64,000 bases of DNA from Strigops habroptila (taxonomy: Eukaryota > Chordata > Aves > Psittaciformes > Psittacidae): the NCBI RefSeq assembly GCF_004027225.2, contig NC_044283.2, positions 18,618,992 through 18,682,991 of the forward strand, written 5' to 3'. Shown piece after piece: positions 24,223 through 35,620 of the stretch. A model generated the notes under the pieces. The model was not told the DNA's origin and made no database searches. It worked only from the letters and a program-made list of their open reading frames with translations. A program made the position numbers and the translations under genes. How positions within the stretch are numbered: the stretch's first letter is position 1; each line of letters begins with the position of its first letter.

Positions 24223-24374
24223 CTAGGTCTGCATAGTTAGACTTGCAAAATTGCTTGCGTCCACAGAAGTACAGCTCAAAGTCAGGTTCATTTGACCTGC
24301 GTAAAGTGTATCCATTTTCAAGAGCAGCAAAGGCGTCACAAGTATAGCGGTAGGTGATGAAACCATAGCTGTCT
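24223..24374 (-). CDS. PPARGC1A: PPARGC1A exon 12 (RRM, second half)
   Basis: This exon is 152 bases: one base of Gly, then DSYGFITYRYTCDAFAALEN, GYTLRRSNEPDFELYFCGRK, QFCKSNYADL, and G of an Asp codon. The acceptor is ACTGCAG|A and the donor CCTAG|GTAGGT. SYGFITYRY is the RNP1 strand of the RRM. Two differences from human stand out: Pro for Thr in NEPDF, and Cys for Phe in KQFCKSNY (codon TGC). The Cys change lies in the otherwise near-invariant segment after the RRM. Reading frame and phase are intact. Confidence 0.98.
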
Positions 24375-24728
24375 CTGCAGTTGAAAAATACAGTTGTGAA
24401 CAAAAGCTGAAAAGAGTTAACACACATTAGTGTAACCCCCTCCTGAAAGCAAGAACATGTAGGAGATCCAGCAGTGGAAATGCCAGAAGTACTGCATCCA
24501 TTTATCAGCATGATTGTCCTGTCATGCAGCTAAATACTTATTTCTCGGACAGGAAATCTCAACTAGCGAGATTAATAAATAAGGATGAAAGAAAATAAAT
24601 AAGGTTTTGAACTCAGCATGTCATCTGTCACAGCACTTATATTGGTAACTCCCATACCAGTAATCTTACTGCCATAATTTTTTACATATGGCAGCTTCCA
24701 AAGAAGAAGTAATCTCAAAAGTTCTTAC
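24375..24728 (-). other. PPARGC1A: PPARGC1A intron 11
   Basis: GT..AG intron of 354 bases splitting the RRM. Nothing else is recognised in it. Confidence 0.95.
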
Positions 24729-24850
24729 CCATCATCCCGCAAATTTACTGTGCACTCCTCAATTTCACCAAAAACTTCAAACCGGTCCCTCAGTTCTGTT
24801 CTGGTTGTGTCAGGTCTGATTTTACCCAGATAAATCACACGACGTTCCTC
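24729..24850 (-). CDS. PPARGC1A: PPARGC1A exon 11 (RRM, first half)
   Basis: This exon is 122 bases, starting in phase 0 with EERRVIYLGKIRPDTTRTEL and RDRFEVFGEIEECTVNLRDD, then two bases of Gly. The acceptor is CAATAG|GAG and the donor GATGATGG|GTAAGA. It encodes beta1, alpha1 and beta2 of the C-terminal RNA recognition motif; VIYLGKI is the RNP2 strand, where human has VIYVGKI. The RRM is needed in mammals for RNA binding and for full target gene activation. The phase joins exactly to exon 12. Confidence 0.98.
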
Positions 24851-25949
24851 CTATTGAGAAAGAGCAACAAGGAAGGCATATTTTTTAAAAATGTGTAAGA
24901 GAGAGAAACCTATACATACATGCATGCAAACATACAGATGTGCAGAGGATGCAGAATTACAGTAGTAGTCTCTTGTGGAAGAACTAGTGGATCTTGCTAG
25001 TAAGTAAAACAGTTCTCACCTGGAAAGCTTCTAAGGTATTTAAATGATGCTACATTTGTCAGGTAATGTGCTCCTGGAAGGTTTCACTGCTTGCTGCCAC
25101 TGTTCTGCTACACACTGACAGACAGCTCCTTGGTATCCTACTGCACCTTCTTCCCTTCTACCTCCCCTCCAAGATTGTGAACTCTTCCAAACCAGGAGCA
25201 ACCTTTCTCTTGCCATCTATATAATACTGGGCAAACCTTAGTTGTGGAGTAGTATAAAGTAACGCAATAATTGGATAAATGTATCATAGACATAACAAAA
25301 TGTATACCAACATAACATTATAAACTCAGATGAATCAATAGCTGCTTCATCATCAGCTGTTCCACCATAATCCATACCTTAATATAGATGGAAAATTGTT
25401 AGGGGCCCAGAAGATTTCTTTTATTAAAATAAATATTTCCGAGGGGGGAGGCAAGATAATAAAATATGTCCTGTGGTCACCATTACCTTTCGGTTTCTTC
25501 AGAAAAACAACCTGACTGAAGTCTCTGATTTTTATAGGCTAGGCTGCCATTGGCATGTTCCTTTGACACTTGGAGGAAAGCAACAAAGATATATTTAAAA
25601 CAATGGAGTCATGGTCATATCTTTCCTTCCTGAGTGAAAATGCTCAGCAGAGTAACAGAAGGACTAGGAAACCCCATGAAAGGCACTTTATGAATTTCTG
25701 GATGAACAGTTTGCTGAGGGTAGAGCCATTTAGTGAGCTGCAAGCAAATCAAAAGGCAAAAAGAGATCTTCAAAATGCTGACCTTAAGGTAATTCGGGCA
25801 AAAAAGCACCAGCTACACATGGCTTGGGTGCTCAGCCTTCCTGTCTCAGATTGCCTCTGGCCTGAAGGTCCCTGGCACTACTGGCCCTACTGCTCATCCC
25901 TTACATGCCCGCACATTTGTCCCATAAATCGAACCACCACCACCACATT

Positions 25950-25990
25950 CTCAGCTGGTGTAAATCTGTCAGTCAGCGGAGCAATGTCAG
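25950..25990. repeat. Half-copy of the same palindromic repeat class
   Basis: CTCAGCTGGTGTAAATCTG followed by GGAGCAATGTCAG resembles the left half of the class seen at 59967-60055 in opposite orientation. Short and worn. Confidence 0.4.
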
Positions 25991-28900
25991 TTTAAACCAT
26001 CAGCTTTGGCACCTGAGACTTGCACAGAATGTAGGTGCTGGATGCTGAAGGAGCTATACTGACTGCTGAGAATTCATTACTATCATAACCTGGAGGTGCC
26101 TAAAGGCTAATGGCACCTCAACTGAGTGATGCAAAAGGCTCTAGGGACCTAAATATAGACTTGCATTTCTGCTCAGAAACACCCTAGCCTGAAGAGACAG
26201 GTAGCTGATAGCGTTACAATTCAGATATAGCACGAAATATATCTTTTCCATGAGTCCCCACAGAGGCATATGGCACGAGTCATTCTTGGACCACCAACAA
26301 CAGGATTGAGATCAGACCAAAACACATGTAGAAACAGAAATGATCCTGATGCCTCTTTTCTACTTGTTTGAGCACTCATTTCAGATAAAGGAACCATCAG
26401 AACTCTTAGTTTTGGGGGCCCAGAATCTCGTCTCCCTGTTCCCAGGAGAGCACTCTGCTTCCAGGAACTGTTTAATCAAAATAAGTAAACAACTCCTGCT
26501 GCAGAAAACTGAAACCAATGTATCTGCCTCCAAACAGAAGCTTCTTCTCACTAGCACGCTCTGTCAACTGTTTTTGCTGGCTCTTTTCCTGGCCTCACAA
26601 ATCTCAGGGGCTCGGATCCAGTTAATCTAAGCTCCTGAGAAATCAAAGTGAGTTTAAAGATCCAGAAAACGGAGATCCAAGAATCAAACACTCCTACTCA
26701 AAAGCCTTACCCACTAAGGCATGGCACAAGAAGTGACCACTGGAATCACCTGGGTCCTTTATAGCTCCCTGGTCAGCCTAGTGGGAGTCCCTGATTGCTC
26801 TACCAAAGTATGTGTATGCTCTCCTTAATGGTATGAGGTATCTCATTTAGATGCTTGAAACTTCTCCCTCTTTTGATTACATAAGGAACCAAGGTGACTG
26901 CCTTGGTAGTCCTCTGTAACCCTTTTGTGGCAGCCACTTTCATGTTTAAATGTTATGCCTTCCAGAGTGCACTGTGCAAAAGCTGCCCTTGTCCTCTACT
27001 ACAGTACTGCAGTTTGGAGAAGCTAGCATGGCTAAAAGAAGGACAAGTGTTCTCAAGGGTGGCCAGAAATTTAGGGAAGAGGGGTACTATACACACAGTT
27101 GCTGCTTTTTATGTCTGCCTCCACTGTGTTCCAGTCCCGAGCCCTGACCTTCCTGACTGAGGAGTTTGGGTAGGGCTTCTGCAAACTAGGGGCTGTAGAG
27201 TGCAAGCAACAGAAATCTGCATTTATTCCATTTTCCCCATTGTAATTCTGCTTACTTTCAGTATGGTTGGGTGCCATAAACTTCAAAACCAGGAAAATCT
27301 GCATATGCACAGTAATTACTTTTTCAGACTGTTTTACCAAATCAAGGATTTAACCGCACTGAAACACTTGATAAGAAACAATTCCATTGATACTTGCTAT
27401 TGAACCTAAATGACTGACCAGATGGAGCAGAACATAACACAGCAGACTGTCTAATATACTTTAGCTGAGATAATACATCTCAACTGAAAAAACATAATGT
27501 TTCACTCACTGACATGGAGATTGCTATATTACACTGTGATGGAAATAACTATTGCACGCTCTTCCATAAGTCTGTGCATGGCTGCGCAATTTTTCCTTCT
27601 TCTATCCCTCTAATAACCTTTATATCTCTAATATCCCTTTAAGACAACTGTAATAAAACAAAACTGAACCATTAAAAAAAAGCCTGTTAAACTATCATTA
27701 AGGGAATAAGTTAAACCTGCAAAATTAAGGGAATTCAAATTTACAGCAGAAATGCACCATATGTCCTCCAGTGTGCACACATGAGAAGATGTGTTCAAGT
27801 ATTTTTTTTAAGCAGAGTGCCATGATGTTATAAGATACTGGAGAACATGGTATTCATACAGCATTGTCTTTGTCTTGTTTAAGTTTGGTTTATTTAAAGC
27901 AACTATGAAGAATGTATTTGTATTCACAGAGACACCTGCCTTTTATTCCCATTAATAATAAGTGCTATACAAGCCTAACAAGATTACAACATACTTCCAA
28001 ATGTTAAAGACCTTTATTTTATAATAAGTTACATGCAGAAGTCCATATGTGCATATTAAGTATGCTTTCTAGGGCACTTGTTAGAGGAGATGATATATGA
28101 CTTGGTAACCTAGAGAATGACAGAGAAAAGCTTCTGTTTTCAGTTCAATGTGGGCAGAGGGAACCTGCAGGAAACTCCAGAAGATATTGTTCATTTTTCC
28201 CTCCCAAAAGGGCAGATGATTTTTTTTTTTTTTGCATCATAAGGTTTAAGTGTAGTTCATTGCTTTACCATGTAAAAAAATTAAGAAAGAAGAGTATAGC
28301 AAACTCCTTTAGGCCCAACATGTCTGTCTTCTTTTGGTTTATGTAAACTTCCTTCTTCAGAATCTTGCTCTTTCTTCCTTGAGGTAAAAAACATTTGAAT
28401 AGGCAGATATGGCAGAAAATCTCAGACTCAATAGCAATATTTCAAGTCTCAAATGAAAATACTAGAATGCTAAAACTTGAGAAAATAGGATCAGGATGCA
28501 AAATGTCCACTGATGCTAAGGATCTTTTTGTCTTGCAAAGGCTTTCCCCAAAACTTTGTTTTCCCCTCCTCATTCTTATTTCACAAGGAACTAAAGCACA
28601 GACCACTAGATGTGTTAGTTTTTGCATGTTTCTTGTACTAGGCTTCTTCACCCAATGCTTTTTTGGTTTGCGTACTCATGGTGCTGCTAAGCAGGGTCTG
28701 TGGGCACTGAAGGCAGCCACTCCGGGGGTAACACTGCATAGTGCTGACGTTCCCATTTTCCCTACCACTTCTTGTCTGCACATCTGTGGTGCATACCTAG
28801 CTCTCCAAGAGCTAGGTAATGCTTTATGTGAAGCTGAGAGAAGAAATCCAGGGGCATTTTAAAGCAATGGTCTGCCATGGGCTTGTCAAAGGCGCTGCTG

Positions 28901-30332
28901 CTTCCGCTAGCACCATGCCTGTGTTGCCTACCATACCAAGTGAATTCTCTCTTCTGGTAGAAAGCCAAGAAGACTTACATTCTCAGAGCTGAAGGCCAGA
29001 TGCCGTTTTGAAAATGCAGTGGGAATGGTTGGACAGAGTTTAAAAGATATAAATGCTATGGATGTAAAAAGCCATTAAAGCTTAAGACTCTGACATAACA
29101 TGAACATTTTTCTTTAGATTCTGTATTAAAGAAGAGTAAGTATGACCTGTGGGCCAGTATGAATGGCAAAAGAAAGAATCGTGAAACTGGGAAAAAAAGA
29201 AAATGTTGCACAAAATTGTCAGGTGCTGCTGTGAGGCTAACTGAGGACTGAAACCGTTCAGCCTCCCTCCAATGGTGGCTGCTAGAAAGATAATGACGGA
29301 CCAGAAAACCTCAAGATTTAGGTAATCTTTTGATACATTTTCAGCAACTCGTACAGGAAAGTTAGAGTGCCTGGGATCAAGGCCATCAAGATGAGCAACA
29401 ACAAAAAAATCCAAACTAAATATACAATGTACATGGGATGCTTCATTAGTGGAAATGCACTCCATTATAGGCTGACTCTGGTTTTAGACTTTAGAGAAGC
29501 CAAGCACTCATTTATGAAACCACCCTTCTCCTGCCTTCCTGTTGTAGAGCTATTAATTTTCTTTGAAATCATGTGTGTCTTTCCGCCGCAGTGGCCTCAC
29601 AGTGCATTTATCTTCTTTGGTCTGTAAGCTCTCTGGGACAGGGACTCTTGATACTTGTCTCATGAAGGCTGTCAGCACTTAGAAATGAAAAGTAGTAATG
29701 TTAACAGTAATTTTCTACTCAGGTATAAAAGCTGATTTGGTTATACTTCCTGGCAGCAGCCAGTGCACACAGTAAATGAGCTGCAGGGAGGATGTAACTC
29801 TAAGCCAGTATCATGGCCAGAGCAGCCAAGTAGCAGAGATCCAGAACATGAGGCTGCCCATCAGACAGATTAACGTCCCAGCCCTGGTGTACCATGTCGG
29901 TACAACATGTACAAGCTGGTGACTCTAGAACTGAAATGTGCTAACTGCATTTCTGATGCCATGTCTTGGAAAATATTTGCTGCATGGTCTAATGAGCTGC
30001 TGGAGTAAAAGCCAGCATAATTCAGAAATTTCCTGGAGTGTACCAGAAGAAAAACGGAGCCCCCTGTCTTGGGTTGGGGTTGGATCCCAGTTTCAACAAA
30101 GCCCTAAGTAGGCTGTCCTGTCCTGCAGTTGCTCCTCAACTTTTATGATAAATGTGTCTCCGCTGTGACCTGGTTAGCACTATCAAGTTATCTAAGTCTT
30201 GGTGGCAGACCATCCTTACGTTCAGCAAGGACCCATTCTAAAACAAAATGGGGACCCAGTAAAATAAATCAAGATCAAACTAAACTATGCTAACATTTCC
30301 TCAGCAAAGGCATCACAATCAAAAGTATAAAT

Positions 30333-30354
30333 AAATGAATGAATGAATGAATGA
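30333..30354 (+). repeat. (AATG)n microsatellite
   Basis: About five AATG units in intron 10. Confidence 0.9.
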
Positions 30355-33300
30355 CAAAAATGTTTTTCTTACTCTCTAAGTGGAAAATATCTTGCGGGCT
30401 CAGCCCATATTTTTCAAGTGCAATTGCCCAAAATCAAGACCCCAATCCACCAAAAAGGCACCGAATCTCCAGTAACTGGAGAGGGGGTAAAGAAGAAAAG
30501 GAAGAGGAGAAGAATACCACAGTACCTTTTGAAGTCAAGCCACCTGTATACATCTGTAAGCCTAAACAGGAATACAGGAATCCATACAGGGAAATGTTAG
30601 CCCAGGTTTCTAGCTGATTTGAAGCTACTGCAATGAAGGTGCAAGAATGAAGGGGCAGGTGTTTAAACATGCCTGTGCTACATAGCATGAGCACAGGCTT
30701 CTAAAACAAGCCTCCTCAGCATTCTGCCTATGTCTTCACATCTGCCAAAATACCAGCTGTCTGCACAATGAGAGGGCATTGCTTCACATATGGTTTTGAC
30801 AGATTAAAATATGTGAAATTTTTTCTCATTTCTTTTTCCCTAGGTTTCCCACCCTTGCTGTCACATAGAGACTAATTCCTAGGTATTGAGCCAATAATAC
30901 CTGGTGGCTTTTTGCTCAGTCATAATTTCTGTTCCCTTTCCACTGTGCATCCTTTCTACAACTAATTCCTGAGATCATAGCAGAGTGCTACTCATGAAGA
31001 AAAGCTGCCTGCCCCATGTAACACTGAAGGCATTAGTAGTGCCCAATCTTTGGGCCATCCTTTTAATAGTATCTGTAGGTATGCGGCCATGAGTCAGTTC
31101 TGTCAGCACGAGAAAGGGCTAGAAAGAAAATAAAAAGTTCCCCAATGCACAGAGCAAAGGAATCTTAATTTATGGGACTGTAGAAAGAGTTCAAGGAAAA
31201 AGAGAGAAGATTCTTGTAGCTGGACAATAAATGAGTTCCTCAAGAAAGGAATAACACAGATGAGACCCATAAACCAGAAGGAGTAAGAAAAGGAGCACAG
31301 AATGATATACAAATAATACAGATTTTATCACTGACTTCGTGGCATTTCTCCACTGTCCCCTAACCCCTACTTACTGCTCAGGGGATAAACTGGCATGATT
31401 CAATACAGATTTTTAAAGCAAAAGTGCTCATAGACTTTGGACGAAGGAGTTAATAGGATTTCACCTACATCTCCTGCAGCTCTTATACAGGTCTGGATTT
31501 TAAGTTTTTGCCATGTTCTGTTTATTTATATACTTTTTTTAGTTCTGATTTATTTATGTTTATTAATAAACAATTTCATTAATGAAGTTAATTATAAGGA
31601 CAATGCTCACTTTAAAAATAAAGTAAATTCAATCTTGGTTTTGAGATGCTAAACTTTTAGCATAGGAAGTTACAATGCAGCATATCTGCAGCTCCTTAAG
31701 TTTCCTTTCTTTCCTTTTTCTTTTTCTCTTGATTAGCTACTTGCCAAATATTTGTATATTTTCAAATAAAACAGATTTTCTGCCTCCTCAGGAGGATTCA
31801 TGTTTATTTATAGCAGTAAGGTACAGTAATTGAGAAGTAGCAAGATACATCCAGGACAGAGGTCTACTTGAATCTCTAATTTGTGTTAGATCTAAGAAGG
31901 AACAACCAGTGTAAGTTATGATTGCTGGAAGGTAGCGTACATCTCTAAACAGATGGAAGCCAGATATTTTAAAATGAACTGCAACAATTGCCTTCAATGA
32001 ATTGCAACAATAGCCCTGTCTGAAGCCAAGCAAAATAATTCCACTGCCTTCACTGAGTTTCAGATCAGCACAGCCAAGCATGTTATAGCTCTAAATCTCA
32101 TGCTTTACAAAATACAACTATCACCCACACTTTGTAGATAGGGCACCTGAAGCAGAGAAAAGTGAAATGATTTGATGAAGCTCAGTAAGAACAACAGTAG
32201 CAGACAAAATCAGAAAATAAAGGCATCTACAGCCTCCCAGAACTTCTCATTGCTGTAGACTACACCAGTCTCTCAATCCCTACACGCTCCCAGTTCTGTA
32301 GGTCTAAGTATTAGGAGAAATGCCGACGAGCATGTGACAAATCACCTTTTACTACAAAGTCTACTAAAGGTGCTGGAAAAAAGACCTATTCATTTTGGTG
32401 AGCCCTGGACATAACACTAAGAGAAAATACGGAAATGAAGATCAAGGTACAACAAAATGGACAGAGCCGGACACGACAACCAAGTGGAAAACGTTAAGGT
32501 GAGACACAAAATGGCCTTAGCAATTACAAGAGGAGTCCAGATTTACAGCAGCTCCTGATTCATCAAAACCGTCACACAGTTGCCAATGGGGCAAAAGCCA
32601 TTTGTCCATTTACTAGCCATTCTTCTGTCCTACTGCTACAACAGCCAAGAGAGTTGCTCATTCCCACATGGGTATTTCCTTCGCCTCAGGTATTTCAGTT
32701 GTTTCACACAGGACTTTGATGTACAAAATAATTAAATAATACATATTCATTATGAAAGGCCCAGTGTTAGTGACATTTTCAAACTGCATCATGTCTTCAG
32801 ACTATTTATTTTGCTAAAAATAACTTACAAATTAACCGAGTCATTGACAGGGGAAAAAAAAAAAAACCAAAAAAAACCTTAAACTCATGCCTTTGGATCC
32901 CAGTTTTGCATTCTGTTGTCTGCACCCTCTGCATAGACAACTACAGCTACTATGAAAGTCCAGTGATCAGCGACTGGTACGTAACCTGACTCCTTACACT
33001 GCTTATACAAAAACCCCAGAAATATAGAAAATAAACACTGGTTAGTGGCACTCTGGTAGGTGATATATATAATATAAAATGGAAGTTCACTGATAGATCT
33101 GTATAGGAAATAGACTGGGTCACTTTTCATTGTCTGTTGCTTGAGATGAAACCTCTTTCTAGTGAGCCTTTTGTATCTGTTGACAGTGAAAAACTTGGAG
33201 AATTGCAATTTACAGAACCTGAAAAAATTAGTATTGTAACACCAGAAGACAAATTGTTATTAAAACATGTATTAGCCTAAAATTCAAAATACTAAAAAAT

Positions 33301-33436
33301 ACACATAAGCAGATTTTTGCATTATTTTTTCTTTTATAAGAAAAGAAAGAAAATAAAATCTGAGTTCCATCTTTAGAAATCTATGAAAAGAAACAGAAAT
33401 CTATTTCAAAATGAAAGTTATCTCCAGACTGCTTAC

Positions 33437-33557
33437 AATTGCTTTCTGCCTCTGTCTCTCCCTTTGTTTGGCCCTTTCAGATTCCCGTTTTTCACATTCT
33501 TTGCGGTATTCTTCCCTCTTCAGCCTTTCATGCTGATATTCCTCATAGCTGTCATAT
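33437..33557 (-). CDS. PPARGC1A: PPARGC1A exon 10 (charged linker before the RRM)
   Basis: This exon is 121 bases: one base completing Arg, then YDSYEEYQHERLKREEYRKE and CEKRESERAKQRERQRQKAI, ending in phase 0. The acceptor is TTCCTAG|A and the donor GCAATT|GTAAGC. It encodes a highly charged helix-prone Glu/Arg segment between the RS domain and the RRM. Human reads REYEKRE where this copy reads KECEKRE. The match is otherwise close to complete. Confidence 0.97.
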
Positions 33558-33693
33558 CTAGGAAACACAACTTAGTCATTAAATCAAGGACCTGCATTTG
33601 TGAATGCAAAATTAATAATACAATTTCTGGAATGCTTCATTATCTCTTGACAACCAGCTGCAAAGCAAACCAAATGCTGGCAAAATGCACTAC
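33558..33693 (-). other. PPARGC1A: PPARGC1A intron 9 (very short)
   Basis: GT..AG intron of 136 bases. Its first in-frame codon after exon 9 is TAG, so retention gives a protein ending before the RRM. Confidence 0.95.
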
Positions 33694-33798
33694 CTGGGTC
33701 TGCGACTGTACGGTGATCTGGATCGCGATCTTGCACGTAAGGGAGAACTTCTATATGCTCGGTGTCTACAGTGGCTGGACTCATAATAGCAACAAGAT
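33694..33798 (-). CDS. PPARGC1A: PPARGC1A exon 9 (RS domain)
   Basis: This exon is 105 bases, completing an Arg codon and reading SCCYYESSHCRHRAYRSSPL then RARSRSRSPYSRRP, with AG of the next Arg codon at the end. The acceptor is CTGCAG|A and the donor CCCAG|GTAGTG. It encodes Arg/Ser dipeptides of the splicing-factor-like RS domain. Human has SCYYYESSHYRHRTHRNSPL here, so this copy has Cys for Tyr twice and several other changes. Reading through the donor meets TAG at once (AGG TAG), so keeping intron 9 would cut the protein just before the RRM. Confidence 0.96.
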
Positions 33799-34375
33799 CT
33801 GCAGGAAGAAACACATTCACCTCTGTCATTCAGTTTGAATCTATTGACACCATTTTCTACATCTTCCCCAAACTTACAATTTCTTCTAAGCTACCAGTGA
33901 GATTTTCCGGTGACAGTTTGCAGTTTGCAATCTCGTAGTCGACTAAGGGGCCTCTAGTGATTTACTCCCCCTGCCCTTCTGTAATGTTCCTTATTAAGGC
34001 TAACACAGAGCAGAGAGTCAGCCACTGTCAATTTCATCTGATAGGGACTGCAGCCAGATTGGCACCGGGCAGCTCGCAGATAATGGGAAAGGCTAGTTGT
34101 GTATGTCTCTCACCAATTGTTCTGCTGCTGACCTGACTGGCTCCATTCAGAAAGTGTAAACTTGGCAAATTTAAAGGATAATGGCAACAAGTGTTTCTGT
34201 AGCAACCCCATAACCTCCAGAGTTAATCAGCTTAGGAGTAACAGAACAAGTTGCACTGGATTAAGTTGTTTCTAGGTTTTTTTTTCTTTCTTTTTTTCCT
34301 TCAAGTTGCTTTACGTTTTTGCTGTTTTCCTTTGTATTAACTATAATAATGATACATGAATTTGCTGTACCATAC
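33799..34375 (-). other. PPARGC1A: PPARGC1A intron 8
   Basis: GT..AG intron of 577 bases. The reading frame of exon 8 stays open for 38 more codons into it, ending in a Lys-rich stretch and TAA at 34261-34263. No AATAAA is visible in the intron to support a transcript ending there. Confidence 0.93.
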
Positions 34376-35288
34376 CTTGAAGAGGATCTACTACAGGGCG
34401 ACCTTGATCTCGATCGGGAATATGGAGAACGGGAACAAGACCTGCGTTGAGGAAAGGACCTTGATCTAGAGCATGTCCTTTGGGATCTTTGAGAAAATAA
34501 GGATTTGGGTGGAGACACTGAATCTCTGCATGGAGAGTTAAATGAAGAGCAAGAAGGCGAAACATCAAATAATGAATAGGCTTGTGTCCCATCCCAAGGG
34601 TAGCATAGTTTATCACTTTCATCTTCACTGTCATCCAAGAGACCATCCATTGCTAGTCCTGAATTTATAAACATAGGTAGTTTGGAGAATTGTTCATTAC
34701 TGTAATCACTGTCCCTTAGTTCTCTGGTCTTATCTGCTTCTTCATCAAAAACAGCTTGGCTGGGGTGACCAAAATGCTTATTCAGTTCAGCCCGAATTTC
34801 CTGGTCTTGGAGCTGTTTTCTGTTATTACCATGGGATCCCTGCTTACTTGTCTGTAAAGTCTCTTTCTTGAAATACTGGTCTTGTTCTAAAGAACAACAA
34901 ATCTGACACTGCCACCCAGGTGAAGAATCCTTAAATTCTAGTTGTTCTGAGTCCTGAAGTTCCTGGGATATTTTAATGTGTATTTCCGATTTTGAATTCA
35001 CAGATTGACAGTAGTCATGGTCACCAAACAGCCGCAAACTGGGCCGTTTTGTCTTTCTCTCCTCATGTCCACTGGACAGTACTGTAGTTTTGCTAAGCTG
35101 TGCATACAGCTCAGACTGTTCTGGACCCTTCTTGATTGGGTTATTTCCTTGAGAACTGGAAGACTCACTATAGCGGGGCTTTTTTGAAGGTGGTACACCA
35201 GTCTTGCATGATGACTTCGGCTTAGGTGAAGTCCTAAAAGGATTATCCTGGTTGGCTTTATGAGGAGGGGTTGTAGGTGGAGTTAGGC
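34376..35288 (-). CDS. PPARGC1A: PPARGC1A exon 8 (large central exon, start of RS region)
   Basis: This exon is 913 bases, about 304 codons. It starts with two bases of a Gly codon and LTPPTTPPHKANQDNPFR, and ends in SRSRSRSPCSRSSS plus AG of an Arg codon. The acceptor is CCTTAG|GC and the donor TCAAG|GTATG. Features in order: the proline-directed LTPPTTPP site (mammalian Thr298); the basic patches KKPRY and ERKTKRPS; the tetrapeptide DHDY in RLFGDHDYCQ, a known HCF-1 docking motif of PGC-1 proteins; the conserved block IRAELNKHFGHPSQAVF; acidic DDSEDESDK; YPWDGTQAYSLF; and Arg/Ser repeats beginning the RS region. The segment after DHDY (roughly ISQELQDSEQLEFKDSSPGW) is the most diverged from human. 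No stop or frameshift is present. Confidence 0.97.
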
Positions 35289-35598
35289 CTAAGGGGATAA
35301 AAGGAGGAACAGAATATTTTTAAGCATACGTGCAAAATTTATAAAGGTAGCTCATGCGCTTCTTGAAAACAGATATAATGCAAGACCCAGCCTATCTAAC
35401 TTAAATTTAACATTGCTAATACTGGGAACAAAGGTGTGAGACACCAAAGGTCTGGTAACAACAATAGCAACAGAACTAATGCGTGGCCATTAATCTTCAG
35501 CATCATTTCTGCCCCTCCCCTTCCTCCATGACATCTGCCTCACTCTCTGTAGATTCTGATAGAAAAGATGAAGGGATAAAAACCAAAAGACTTTTTTT

Positions 35599-35620
35599 GG
35601 GGGGGGGAGGGAGGAGGGGG
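35599..35620 (+). repeat. G-run, quadruplex-prone, intron 7
   Basis: G9-A-G3-A-G2-A-G5 on the plus strand, about 310 bases upstream of exon 8 in gene orientation and preceded by T7. Confidence 0.7.

Larger units (their letters stand above)
24851..33436 (-). other. PPARGC1A: PPARGC1A intron 10
   Basis: GT..AG intron of 8586 bases. It contains a half-copy of an old palindromic repeat at 25950-25990, a possible tRNA-like SINE relic at 26655-26720, and an (AATG)n microsatellite at 30333-30354. Otherwise it is plain AT-rich intron. The longer open frames (for example 25570-25995 and 28395-28862) show no family features and are chance. Confidence 0.9.

Noticed and set aside
25570..25995. 141-codon open frame in intron 10
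   Set aside because: No recognisable domain, not on the gene's strand, and overlaps a repeat relic at its end; chance.
28395..28862. 155-codon open frame in intron 10
   Set aside because: No homology or domain pattern and no coding-like composition; chance.
34261..35037. Treating the long minus-strand frame as a single-exon gene starting at 35037
   Set aside because: The frame continues upstream to the acceptor at 35289 and is left at the donor after 34376; it is exon 8 of PPARGC1A plus intron read-through.
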